Shown here: positions 19,892-28,870 of the stretch, piece after piece
How the letters are laid out: every line of letters starts with the position of its first letter
Position numbering within the stretch: position 1 is the first letter of the stretch
DNA from: Pandoraea faecigallinarum
Lineage (GTDB): Bacteria; Pseudomonadota; Gammaproteobacteria; Burkholderiales; Burkholderiaceae
Assembly (NCBI RefSeq): GCF_001029105.3
Contig: NZ_CP011808.2
Location: 1-64,000, forward strand
DNA: 64,000 nt
Direction: 5' to 3'
Translations under genes and position numbers: made by a program
Notes under the pieces: model-generated
Database searches by the model: none
Told to the model about the DNA's origin: nothing
What the model saw: the letters and a program-made list of their open reading frames with translations, nothing else

Positions 19892-21118
19892 GGTAGGTTC
19901 AATGGGTCGAGGCAACACCTTCCTATTAATATCGAATGAGGGAGGGTTGAGGAATGGCACAAATGGGACGGCCAGGTTTGCCGCCGGAAGGCAAGTCAGA
20001 GGTTTGGCGACGGTGGCGAGCAGGTGAATCGTTTCTTGGCATCGGCAAGGCGTTAGGCAAGCCTGCCGGCTCCATCTACGGCGTGATCCGACTATGCGGA
20101 GGGTACACCCCTAGTGTTCGTAAGCGGTCGTTGCGGGCATTGAGCTTGAGCGAACGTGAAGAGATCTCGCGGGGCGTCTCGGCTGGGCTTTCAGTTCGAG
20201 CGATTGCCCGCCAGTTGAACCGCGCGCCTTCAACAATTTCCCGTGAGATTGCGCGTAACGGCGGAACAGGCCACTATCGAGCTCTGGAAGCGCAAGAGCG
20301 AGCCTTGCAGGCTGCTCTGCGACCCAAACGCTGCCTCCTGGAGCAGAACCGGCGCTTGCGCTATGCGGTCGAGCGCAAGCTCTACCGCGAATGGTCTCCG
20401 GAGCAAGTGAGCGGTTGGCTTAAGAACCGATATGCCGATGACGAGGCGATGCGCGTGTCTCACGAGACGATCTATCGCAGCCTGTTCGTGCAAGCGCGCG
20501 GCGTTCTCAAGAAGGAGCTGCAGTATCACCTGCGGACCCAACGGAAGATGCGTCACTCACGCTTTTCCAGCACGAAGGGAGCTCGCAATAAGATTGCTGA
20601 CGCGGTTTCGATTCACGAGCGACCACCTGAAGCAGCCGACCGTGCGGTACCGGGGCATTGGGAAGGAGATCTCGTCAGTGGCGCCAACAATACTCATGTC
20701 GCCACTTTGGTCGAGCGGCGATCGAGGTTCGCCATCATCGTCAAGGTAAAGGGGAAGGACACGTTGAGCGTCGTGGCGGGCCTGAAGCGCGAGGTTAAGC
20801 GGTTGCCGCAGCATCTACGCAAGTCGCTCACCTGGGACCGAGGAATGGAACTGGCGAACCACAAAGACTTCACGATCGCCACGGATGTGAAAGTCTACTT
20901 CTGCGACCCGCGAAGTCCTTGGCAACGCGGCACCAACGAAAACACGAACCGACTCCTGCGTCAGTACTTGCCCCACGGTACGCAACTTGATCAATACTCG
21001 CAGGCGGAGCTGAACAAAATTGCAGCGCGGCTCAATGAAAGGCCCAGAAAAACATTGGGCTTCATGTCTCCGGCCGATAAACTACGCGAGGCTGTTGCAG
21101 CGACCCATTGAACCTACC
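19892..21118 (+). mobile_element. Complete IS30-family element
   Basis: A 1227-bp element with terminal repeats GGTAGGTTCAATGGGTCG and its complement. Flanking TT on both sides (19890-19891 and 21119-21120) is a 2-base target duplication, normal for IS30. Removing it restores the IS3 reading LEHDILKKA-NELLKKG. Confidence 0.88.
19954..21111 (+). CDS. IS30-family transposase
   Basis: A 385-residue transposase. N-terminal HTH (LSLSEREEISRGVSAGLSVR, APSTISREIARNGG) is followed by the DDE core: HWEGDLVSGANNTHV (Asp), LTWDRGMELANHK (Asp) and WQRGTNENTNRLLRQYLP (Glu). Full length, no breaks. Start ATG 19954 after GGAGGGTTGAGGA. Confidence 0.93.
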   Translation: MAQMGRPGLPPEGKSEVWRRWRAGESFLGIGKALGKPAGSIYGVIRLCGGYTPSVRKRSLRALSLSEREEISRGVSAGLSVRAIARQLNRAPSTISREIARNGGTGHYRALEAQERALQAALRPKRCLLEQNRRLRYAVERKLYREWSPEQVSGWLKNRYADDEAMRVSHETIYRSLFVQARGVLKKELQYHLRTQRKMRHSRFSSTKGARNKIADAVSIHERPPEAADRAVPGHWEGDLVSGANNTHVATLVERRSRFAIIVKVKGKDTLSVVAGLKREVKRLPQHLRKSLTWDRGMELANHKDFTIATDVKVYFCDPRSPWQRGTNENTNRLLRQYLPHGTQLDQYSQAELNKIAARLNERPRKTLGFMSPADKLREAVAATH

Positions 21119-21120
21119 TT

Positions 21121-21738
21121 GGCCTTCTTCAGGATGTCGTGTTCGAGTTGCAACTGCCGTATGTCCCGTCGAAGCGATTCGACCTGCCGCTCGAGCTCGG
21201 CCTGTTCAAGGACCGGTGTTGAATTCTTATCGCGTTTCATGGATGCCGGGGCCTCGCGGCCGAGTAATTTGTTTTTCCAGTTGTATAGCGTTGGCCTACT
21301 TACACCTATCTTCTCGGCGATCTCGCGCGCACCACCGTTTCTGGTGCATAGCTCAATGACCGCTTCCTGCTTCAACACCGGGGACAACGGCGCCTTCGGA
21401 GCATTGCTGACAAGGCGTTTCCGAACATCGGGGCGCAGCTCGTCGACCCACGCGGCCAGCACGGTGTCACACGGATATCCCAGTGCTCGGGTGGTCCCAG
21501 CAAGGCTACGGCCATGACTCAAATAATGCTCGACCGCGATCTCTTTCTGTTCGGCCGAGTACCTTGGCTTGGAGCGGCGATAGGCCGCCGGCAGATCGCC
21601 CGCCTCAATGAACGCACGGTACCATCGCGCCAAGTTCTTGCGCGAAGGATATCCCAGCTCGCGGATGGTCGCCGCTGCGCTCCTACCGTACTTGATGTAG
21701 AGCTGAACCGCTCGAACGCGGTCTTCGTACGAGTACAT
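21121..21738 (-). pseudogene. IS3 OrfA, cut at its 3' end by IS30
   Basis: About 205 residues with two HTH repeats (RSAAATIRELGYPSRKNLAR; RSLAGTTRALGYP) and a zipper ending LQLEHDILKKA, where IS30 enters. The last residues of the open frame derive from the IS30 end. It belongs with the OrfB at 18971-19889. Confidence 0.85.
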
Positions 21739-21811
21739 GAACTACCTCCAGGTAGTCCAAGTTTTCGTCCGCACGCCCTTATGCCGGAAGGTGGGTCAGA
21801 TTTAAACCGGC

Positions 21812-21980
21812 GTTGACAACTACAACGAGCCAAGACCGCACAGTGCACTGAACTACCTTGCGCCGTCAGAGTTTGCGGCGAAACATCGGGCAACCGCGGA
21901 GGCTCCTGCCGCTTTCCAGGAGCTGGTTTCAAGGGACTTTGCTAGACGCCCATTGGCCCTAGACGGTGGCAGGTCACGAG
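21812..21980 (+). pseudogene. IS3 OrfB C-terminal piece (outer element)
   Basis: Reads VDNYNEPRPHSALNYLAPSE then FAAKHRATAEAP, the usual end of IS407-group OrfB. It lies just past the inserted IS3. The missing middle of OrfB is not in the window, so an internal deletion came before or with the insertion. Confidence 0.75.
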
Positions 21981-22093
21981 GCACGCAGGTGTGCGACGGC
22001 GCGCGCTGTAGTCCCCTACGGTCCGGGCAGTCAAGTGCCGACACGTCGCGGATCCGGCGCGGGGCGGGCCGAGGCCGTCGCCGGACGTTGATG

Positions 22094-22274
22094 GCCCTTC
22101 GACTCGCCGTTCGCGATGCCGAATTCGCTCTTTCCGCTCGTCGTACGCACTTTCCACCCGCTGTGCGACAGGTGTGATTTCAATGAGCTCCGCGATGCGG
22201 TCAATAGGCATCTTTGCGCCCAAGGAGCCGTGTGGCCGACGCCAGTTGTCGTTGACCTGCCACTCTTCGATTCG
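22094..22274 (-). pseudogene. IS481-family transposase C-terminal fragment
   Basis: Reads RIEEWQVNDNWRRPHGSLGA then MPIDRIAELIEITP and YDERKERIRHRERRVEG. The same ending occurs in the longer IS481 remnant at 27540-28420. Confidence 0.75.
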
Positions 22275-22360
22275 CAAGACGACTCGATCGCCGAGTCGGC
22301 GGCACGGTCTCCAAAATCTCTTCCGCCTTTGCGGCCGAATCGACACCTGCGCCGTGCCAC

Positions 22361-22469
22361 ATGAAGATTATGCCAACTACGTTGACAAGCACCGGCGGAA
22401 TTTTCGGTGCTGGTGGCATGGCCCCTCTTCTCGGCGCGCTGTTGATCGATGATCAGATTCCGTACGTTA
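22361..22469 (+). pseudogene. Possible small hydrophobic ORF cut by IS66
   Basis: A frame beginning MKIMPTTLTSTGG then IFGAGGMAPLLGALLIDDQ runs into the IS66 left end at 22470. The Gly/Leu-rich core is unlike nearby IS debris. No family known; low confidence. Confidence 0.25.
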
Positions 22470-22553
22470 GTAAGCGAGTCCCGAGCACCGTCTCGACGGT
22501 CGGAGGATAAATTGCCAGAGTAGAGCCCACCACTTCAAGTAGCGGGGACTACT

Positions 22554-22940
22554 TTGACCACAGAGGCACCGAAGAGAATCGGCCGCAAAGGCGTGCCGAA
22601 TCATCCCATCGAATTCCGTCGGCAACTGGCAACGCTCGCCTGTGAGCCTGGCGTGTCGGTCGCACGCTTAGCGATGGAACACGGCCTGAACGCGAACCTG
22701 GTCTTCAAATGGCGCCGTTCGTTGCGCGCTGGCGAATATGATTCGATGAGCCTGCTGCCGGTCAAAGTGGAAACGCCAGCGACCGAGATCGCACTACCGG
22801 CGCCGACGCCAGTGCCGAGACCCGCGCCGACCGGCACCATCGAAATCAGCGTTGGCCATGCCCGCGTACGCATTGACGGCGTGCCCGATGAGAGCACGTT
22901 GACGCTGGTGCTTCGACTGTTGCGCGGCGGATCTGCATGA
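22554..22940 (+). CDS. tnpA: IS66 accessory protein TnpA
   Basis: 128 residues with the IS66 OrfA HTH ([32 protein letters not shown]), a Pro-rich linker and a conserved C-terminal strand ([14 protein letters not shown]). Starts at TTG. The stop overlaps the ATG of tnpB (ATGA). Confidence 0.88.
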   Translation: MTTEAPKRIGRKGVPNHPIEFRRQLATLACEPGVSVARLAMEHGLNANLVFKWRRSLRAGEYDSMSLLPVKVETPATEIALPAPTPVPRPAPTGTIEISVGHARVRIDGVPDESTLTLVLRLLRGGSA

Positions 22941-23284
22941 TCGGCCTGCCCAGTCGCACGCGAGTCTGGCTGGCAGCAGGCGTGACCGACATGCGCTGCG
23001 GTTTCAACATGTTGGCGGCCAAGGTCCAGACCATATTGGAGCGAGATCCGTTCAGCGGTCACGTGTTTGTGTTCCGGGGCCGGCGCGGCGACCTGGTCAA
23101 GGTGCTGTGGTGGAGCGGCGATGGTATGTGCCTGCTGATGAAGCGGCTTGAGCGCGGTCGTTTCGTCTGGCCGCGCGCTGATGGCGGCGTGGTCTGCCTG
23201 AGCCAAGCCCAGCTGTCGATGCTGCTCGAAGGCATCGATTGGCGGCAGCCGGTCCGCACCACTGAACCGAGTTCAGCGTTGTAA
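22937..23284 (+). CDS. tnpB: IS66 accessory protein TnpB
   Basis: 115 residues matching IS66 OrfB (PF05717): [37 protein letters not shown] and [17 protein letters not shown]. Normal length; coupled to tnpA. Confidence 0.92.
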   Translation: MIGLPSRTRVWLAAGVTDMRCGFNMLAAKVQTILERDPFSGHVFVFRGRRGDLVKVLWWSGDGMCLLMKRLERGRFVWPRADGGVVCLSQAQLSMLLEGIDWRQPVRTTEPSSAL

Positions 23285-23313
23285 ACCATCCAGCGCCCGC
23301 GTAAACTGCGGGC

Positions 23314-24876
23314 ATGACCACGGCGAACACCTATCCGGACGATATCGACGCGCTCAAAGCTTTGTTGCGTGAGCGCGATGCACATATCGGCCATCTGGAA
23401 GACCTGGTCGAATCGCACGAAGCTGTGGTGGCGACAGGCAAGGCCGAGATCGAACACCTGAAGCTGCTGATCGCGAAGCTGCGCCGCATGGCGTTCGGAC
23501 GCAGTTCCGAGAAACTGGATCGCCAGATCGAACAGCTCGAATTAAAACTGGAAGATCTCGAGGCCGATGAAGGCGCCACACCCATCGAACTGCCGAAGAC
23601 GCCGCGCACAGCGGCAGAGCAGATCCAGCGCAAGCCACTGCCGGACCATTTGCCGCGAGAAGTGCTGACGCATCTGCCTGAGTCAGGCAAAACCTGCACG
23701 GCCTGCGGTGCCACCATGAAGTTGCTCGGCGAAGACTTCTCCGAGCAACTCGAATACATCCCCGCCAGCTTCCGCGTGGTTCGTCATGTGCGGCCAAAGC
23801 TGGCTTGCGCATGCTGTGATCATATCGCCCAGGCACCCGCGCCGAGCCGCCCGATTGAACGTGGCCTGGCCGGCCCCGGCCTGCTGGCGCATGTGTTGGT
23901 GGCGAAGTTCGCAGACCACCTGCCGCTATATCGTCAATCCGTGATCTATGCACGCGAAGGCGTGGAACTGGATCGCTCGCTGCTGGCGAAATGGGTGGGC
24001 CACGGTGCGAACCTGCTGCAACCGTTGGTCGAGGCACTGCGCCGACACGTGATGGCGGCCACGAAATTGCATGCCGACGATACCCCGGTGCCGGTGCTCG
24101 CTCCCGGCAACGGCAAGACGAAGACGGGACGGTTGTGGGTCTATGTGCGCGATGACCGGAACTCGGGCGACATCACGGCGCCCGTAGTCTGGTTCACCTA
24201 CACCCCGGACCGCAAGGGCGAGCATCCGCAGCAGCACCTGACCAAGTTCAAAGGCACGCTTCAGGCCGATGCCTATGGCGGCTACCAGAAGATTTACGAG
24301 CGCGGCGATGTCGTCGAAGCTGCGTGCTGGGCGCATGCGCGGCGCAAGTTCTACGACCTGCATGCCGCACGGCCGAATGCCCTGAATACCGAGGCGCTGG
24401 AGCGCATCGGCGCGCTGTACCGCATTGAAGACGAGATCCGGGGCCAACCGCTCGATGCCCGGCAGGTCCGTCGGCAAACGCATGCCAGACCACGGCTCGA
24501 CGAACTCTACGCATGGCTAACCACCATGTCGGGAACGCTCTCGCGCAAATCCGACACGAGCCAGGCGATCCGGTATGCCCTGAACCGGTGGACGGCGTTG
24601 ACGCGCTATTGCGATGACGGACACCTTGAAATCGACAATCTGCCTGCCGAGCGGGCGCTACGCGGTGTGGCTGTCGGCCGTCGCAACTACCTGTTTGCAG
24701 GCGCGGACTCGGGCGGCGAACGGGCCGCGGCGATCTACAGCCTGATTGGCTCGGCCAAGCTCAACGGCATCGACCCCGAGGCGTATCTGCGTCATGTGCT
24801 CGGGCGCATCGCGGATCACCCGATCAACCGGATCGAAGAATTACTGCCCTGGATGGTGACCATTCCCGTACAGTGA
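23314..24876 (+). CDS. tnpC: IS66 transposase TnpC
   Basis: 520 residues. N-terminal coiled coil and leucine zipper (about 40-80), a zinc-finger region (GKTCTACGATMK, LACACCDH), then the DDE domain with KLHADDTPVPVLAPG, LQADAYGGYQKIY and the C-terminal ERALRGVAVGRRNYLFAG. Complete and uninterrupted. Confidence 0.93.
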   Translation: MTTANTYPDDIDALKALLRERDAHIGHLEDLVESHEAVVATGKAEIEHLKLLIAKLRRMAFGRSSEKLDRQIEQLELKLEDLEADEGATPIELPKTPRTAAEQIQRKPLPDHLPREVLTHLPESGKTCTACGATMKLLGEDFSEQLEYIPASFRVVRHVRPKLACACCDHIAQAPAPSRPIERGLAGPGLLAHVLVAKFADHLPLYRQSVIYAREGVELDRSLLAKWVGHGANLLQPLVEALRRHVMAATKLHADDTPVPVLAPGNGKTKTGRLWVYVRDDRNSGDITAPVVWFTYTPDRKGEHPQQHLTKFKGTLQADAYGGYQKIYERGDVVEAACWAHARRKFYDLHAARPNALNTEALERIGALYRIEDEIRGQPLDARQVRRQTHARPRLDELYAWLTTMSGTLSRKSDTSQAIRYALNRWTALTRYCDDGHLEIDNLPAERALRGVAVGRRNYLFAGADSGGERAAAIYSLIGSAKLNGIDPEAYLRHVLGRIADHPINRIEELLPWMVTIPVQ

Positions 24877-24915
24877 AGGGATAATGCCATCGACATTCCA
24901 GATACCGGAGATCAG

Positions 24916-25512
24916 ATGGCCAAGTCGTTCCAGCGTTATACCCTGCACGTGCAATTGCTGCATATCGAGCCGCCCATCTGGCGTCGCGTCACGGTCGAGG
25001 GCCCCGACACCCTGCGCAAACTACATCACATCCTGCAAGCCGCCTTCGGCTGGGAAGACACCCATCTCCACGACTTCCTGATCGACGGCAAGACGTATGC
25101 CCAGCTCGATATAGACGCAGGACTGGAGTTCATGGACCTGACCAAGACGTTTGATGACCGGAAAGCCAAACTGAATAGAGTGCTCCGGCCTGACTCGCAC
25201 ATCATTTACCAATATGACTTCGGTGACGGTTGGTATCACCAGATCGTCGTCGAAGACATTGAAACGATTGAAGGCGAATCATGGGGCGAGTCCAGGGTTC
25301 TCGATGGCGCGCGTGCCTGCCCGCCCGAAGATGTCGGTGGTCCGCCCGGATATGAAGTGTTCCTGAGTACCTTGCGCGATAACCCGGACAGCGAGGAAGC
25401 CACACACTACCGCCAGTGGGTTGGTCCAGGGTTCGATTCAGAGCGACTCGATATACGTGCTGCCAATGCAGCATTGATGCGACTGGCGGCCAATCGATGG
25501 GGGAATCGATAG
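24916..25512 (+). CDS. pRiA4b ORF-3-like protein, IS66 passenger
   Basis: A 198-residue protein of the plasmid pRiA4b ORF-3 family (PF07929): YTLHVQLLHIEPPIWRRVTV, LHHILQAAFGWEDTHLHDF, YDFGDGWYHQIVVE and CPPEDVGGPPGYE. Biochemical function is unproven. It lies inside the IS66 ends, 40 bases after tnpC, and so travels with the element. Confidence 0.9.
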   Translation: MAKSFQRYTLHVQLLHIEPPIWRRVTVEGPDTLRKLHHILQAAFGWEDTHLHDFLIDGKTYAQLDIDAGLEFMDLTKTFDDRKAKLNRVLRPDSHIIYQYDFGDGWYHQIVVEDIETIEGESWGESRVLDGARACPPEDVGGPPGYEVFLSTLRDNPDSEEATHYRQWVGPGFDSERLDIRAANAALMRLAANRWGNR

Positions 25513-25585
25513 CCCGTCAAGACGGCTTGGGGGACACGCTTACCTTTTATCGCCGTCGATTTGCACATCTCACCCCAGGACGAAT

Positions 25586-27193
25586 ATGCGGTTCATCCCC
25601 TTTTCCCCTTTTGCACCAGACCAAGCGTCGCTGCTCCAGACGATGCTGAATGCTCAGCCAAAGCTTGTAAAAAACGAAAGTCTAGCCGGGGTCTGTGCTC
25701 ACCTCGCTGAACGCTATCTCGGCAGCGCAGGCCACCCGGCAGAACCCTTGTCGATCTCGAGAGTCGGGGAGGATCAGCCCACGACCATCGATTTCACGGA
25801 CATCTTAGACAAACCGTTCACGCCCGAGAAGCGCGGCCAGGCGGTGCTGGAGCGCATCGTTGAGCGTCTCATGCCGGCACTGCAAAGGAATGGTGCCGAT
25901 GAGGAGGCAGCCCTTTGGGCAGCGCATCAAATAGCTGCCCAGTTGGGCGACCGGCAGTTCGCGACGCTGGAACAGACCGCCATCCAAGGCGCCACCGGTA
26001 ATCGGATGAGGGGGGAGCCAGTCAGCGCAACGCACATTGCGCTCGAACCATGCGGTGAAGTACTAGTGCACAAGGCAACACATTGGGCGGGCTATGTCGA
26101 TGACACAGGCAAGACCATCGAATTCGAAAGCAAGGGGCTTCCTGTGCTCAAGTTCAATTTTGTGACCGCCTTTTCCTTGTCGCTTGAGCGCGCCGATCGC
26201 CGCATACAACAAGCGGGAGATGGCGGAGCGGGAGCTCGCATGGTATTTGCCAATGCCGATGGGACGAAGCAGTTCGCACTGCACGCCAAGGTACAGCGCT
26301 GTTATCTGGAGACGCCTGACGCTGCTCTCAAAGCCATGCTCACGGGTCGCGCCACATCGCTTACGGATATCCTTCTCTACGGGACCGCGAGAATATTGGG
26401 TTGGGCGGGGATTTATATTGATCCGCCCGGTCCGCTCCATGACGCGCTCTGGGAACGTAGCCGTCCTCAAGATCCACGAGATGTCGTGCAGCAACCGCCT
26501 CTCAACCTTCTCAATGTTGCCACGCATCGGGTTCAGGCTTCCTATTCGGGTACACAAGAACGCGACGCAGCCCTCGCCCTAGGCGCGTACTGCCAATCGA
26601 TGGCCAGCCGCCTGGTTACTCACTCACACACAAGAGCCCTCGTTGACGCTGGCAAAGTACAAGGAGAAAGAAAGGAAAAATTGCTGGCGAATTCTGGCGA
26701 GTATGGCGCTGACATCTATCGCGCCCGAAAAACAGCGAAGGAAATGGAATCGCGCACCGAACGAATGCTATACGTGCTGAAAAGTGCATTGAAAACTTCG
26801 TCGGGAGATTGCTTAGAGCTCGCATTGCTGACGTCCGTGATCATTCAGGAGAAAGCAAAACGCGTCCTGTCAGCACAAGGTTTTCCGAACGCAGACGTTC
26901 GCACTGAGATATACAAAGCCGATGAGCCCGGCGACCATGCATTTTGCGTCATGACCGTGCGGATCGACCCTTTCAAGTATCGGATTGCGGTCGATCCATG
27001 GGTACAGGTTTCCATGCCTTATGATCAATACGTGGATTATGTGAGGTCCCTTCCTGAGAATGATTTTCTTCGGAAAGACACCACTTTTTCCATCGCCGAA
27101 ACGCAAAGCAAAATCATAAATTCCCCCGATTACAAGGCAGAAGCCTCAGCTGTTTTACAATATTATTTGTTGCGCTGGCGTAAGCCCCAATAA
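25586..27193 (+). CDS. Orphan protein with Cys-His-Asp array, putative thiol hydrolase
   Basis: A 535-residue protein with no recognised full-length family. The C-terminal region has Cys409 at a helix start (SGDCLELALLTSVI), His451 in GDHAFCVMTV and Asp470 in IAVDPW, in the order and rough spacing of papain-like or transglutaminase-like triads. The first 400 residues are mostly helical with no signal peptide. Lower GC in the last third than in neighbours hints at transfer. It starts 43 bases after the IS66 right end; any native promoter may have been displaced. Host-directed protease is a guess. Confidence 0.7.
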   Translation: MRFIPFSPFAPDQASLLQTMLNAQPKLVKNESLAGVCAHLAERYLGSAGHPAEPLSISRVGEDQPTTIDFTDILDKPFTPEKRGQAVLERIVERLMPALQRNGADEEAALWAAHQIAAQLGDRQFATLEQTAIQGATGNRMRGEPVSATHIALEPCGEVLVHKATHWAGYVDDTGKTIEFESKGLPVLKFNFVTAFSLSLERADRRIQQAGDGGAGARMVFANADGTKQFALHAKVQRCYLETPDAALKAMLTGRATSLTDILLYGTARILGWAGIYIDPPGPLHDALWERSRPQDPRDVVQQPPLNLLNVATHRVQASYSGTQERDAALALGAYCQSMASRLVTHSHTRALVDAGKVQGERKEKLLANSGEYGADIYRARKTAKEMESRTERMLYVLKSALKTSSGDCLELALLTSVIIQEKAKRVLSAQGFPNADVRTEIYKADEPGDHAFCVMTVRIDPFKYRIAVDPWVQVSMPYDQYVDYVRSLPENDFLRKDTTFSIAETQSKIINSPDYKAEASAVLQYYLLRWRKPQ

Positions 27194-27540
27194 ACGACTA
27201 CCCGATTTCGGCTTTCATGAAGTCGTAAGCGATGCCATCCGCCCAATGGTATCGATTGTGGATTTAACCCGTTGCAGTTATCCGACACGCCCGTATGTCA
27301 ACGACCGCGTCTCGACTTCCCACGTTTTTGATGATCATGTGGCGGTCATTGAGGAAAGCGCTAAATTATCACTGGGTTTCACCAAGTGAGAGGAGAGCTG
27401 AGATGGCGACATCGCTCAAAATAACGTGTGCGATCCGCAGACATCGTTTCACTTTTTGGAAGTCCGTTTCTCGGGTTCGACGGAAACCGTGTCGGCTATG
27501 GGGGCCAAGGTTTCCGACACGCGCCGATGATGTTCGCTGA
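27194..27540. other. Intergenic region without recognisable gene
   Basis: About 350 bases between the Cys-His-Asp gene and the IS481 remnant. Moderately AT-rich; no gene, clear promoter or terminator was recognised. Confidence 0.4.
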
Positions 27541-28420
27541 GAATTTTGTCAACTCGCCATTCGCGGTGCCGAATTCGCTCTTTCCGCTCGTCGTACGTGC
27601 TTTCTCCCTGCTGTGCCAGAGGTGTGATTTCAATGAGCTCGGCGATGCGGTCAACAGGCGTCTTTCCGCCGAGTGAGCCATGGGGCCGACGCCAGTGGTC
27701 GTCGAACTGCTACGCTTCGATTCGTAAGTCGACTGCCTGCTCCGCCGGGGCATGCTGAAACCAGTACCCGTTCAGCTCAGTGAGCTGTGAGCGTTCGACT
27801 TTGCCATTGAGGTGCGGCGAACGCGGTGGAACTGGGCGGAATTTTATGCACTCGCTTATCCGACGCCGCTGCACCGATTCAGCGAAGAACTCCCCACCGC
27901 GGTCGGTCTGGAGACGTGGGACCGGAAACGGCCTCTCCTCAATGACGCGATCGAGGAATAACAGCGTATGTCGGGCGTTTCTAAGAGCGTAGACGGCCAG
28001 CACACGAAAGCGCGAACAGTCGCCGATGGCCGTGAACGGGTAGACGCCTCGCGCACGCTTCATCGTGTCCCTCTGGACGCGGTCTGCGGGAACCGGACGA
28101 CGGTAGCGCTTCGGCCGCGCAGGCCTTCCGGGGCTGCCCAGCGGCTTCACAGACGCTTCGCACAGAACTTTGTGAATGGTCGCGAGGGATCGCTCTCTTT
28201 GCTCGTACAGACGCATTTCGCTCTGAATCCGCCGCGTCCCCTTGCGCTCAGTGCGCAGGCGAAGCATCGTTGCCCGATCTGCGTCAGAAACCTTTCGATT
28301 CAGGCGGCTCAGCGGGCGACGGCTTTGCAAGCGAAGACCGTCTTCTCCGACTGGCTGAGGCGGCGTAAAGTCGTGGACCAGCCAAGTGGTCGAGCGACGC
28401 GATGCGCTAAAGACGCGCGA
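27540..28420 (-). pseudogene. IS481-family transposase, degraded
   Basis: Successive minus-strand pieces give LSRLNRKVSDADRATMLRLR, ERSLATIHKVLCEASVKPLG, VYPFTAIGDCSRFRVLAVYA (Asp), LQTDRGGEFFAESV (Asp), PHLNGKVERSQLTELNGYW (Glu) and, after an in-frame TAG, QFDDHWRRPHGSLGGKTPVD. The N-terminus is replaced by sequence from the solenoid gene tail. It is not the same IS as the intact IS481 at 39328. Confidence 0.85.
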
Positions 28421-28424
28421 GCGT

Positions 28425-28870
28425 TCAGAAGGACAGGCCAGTCTGCCCGCGCCAGCCGGATTGTTCCGCGTCTCGGCGTGCGTTTTTCGCCTTCTTCGCT
28501 TCCTCAGCCCGCGCACGGGCTCGTGCCGCCCGCTTGGGCAGACCAGCCTCGTCGTAAGCTTTTGCTGCCTTCTCGTAGGTTTCGACAGCTCGGTTGTCCT
28601 GAGACGCTCGCGCGGCGGCCTTCTGCGCCTTCTCGTTGGCTCGTACGGCCAGCAAGGAAACTGCTGTGGCCTGCTCGTGCAGACCAGCGTCCGCGTAGGC
28701 TGTTCTCGCCTCCTCGTAGATTTTCGCGGCCCGCGCGTAGCCTTTTGCGGCCTCCTTGGCGGCTTTTTCGGCCCGCTCGTAGGCTTCCGCCCTCGTAGGC
28801 TATTGCGACCTCGAGATACTTAGGCGCTCGCTTCTCATCTTCCGCAGCTCGCCTGTGACTTTCCGCGTCC
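28425..28870 (-). pseudogene. Displaced 3' end of the solenoid gene (two frameshifts)
   Basis: After the stop at 28800 the repeat sequence continues in other frames: EDEKRAPKYLEVAIAYEGG, then YERAEKAAKEAAKGYARAAK, IYEEARTAYADAGLHEQATA and NRAVETYEKAAKAYDEAGLP. Frame changes lie near 28870 and 28790. The repeats match those upstream, so the original protein was about 130 residues longer. The end runs into the IS481 remnant. Confidence 0.75.

Larger units (their letters stand above)
18943..21778 (-). mobile_element. IS3-family element, itself interrupted by IS30
   Basis: Ends are imperfect inverted repeats (GGGGGTGCGGCTAAAAACTT on the left; GGGCGTGCGGACGAAAACTT inverted on the right). A 3-base TTA duplication flanks it at 18940-18942 and 21779-21781. 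Without the IS30 insertion it would be about 1.6 kb. Confidence 0.8.
22470..25543 (+). mobile_element. Complete IS66-family element with passenger gene
   Basis: A 3074-bp element. Ends GTAAGCGAGTCCCGAG and inverted GTAAGCGTGTCCCCCA both include CCGTCT-GACGG. It carries tnpA, tnpB, tnpC and a pRiA4b ORF-3-like gene. IS66 elements make 8-base duplications, but the flanks here (GTACGTTA and CTTTTATC) differ, so the element was involved in a deletion or inter-element recombination. Confidence 0.85.

Noticed and set aside
23448..23470. TCAGGTGTTCG match inside IS66 tnpC
   Set aside because: No -10 block at the fixed distance and lies within a conserved coding sequence.
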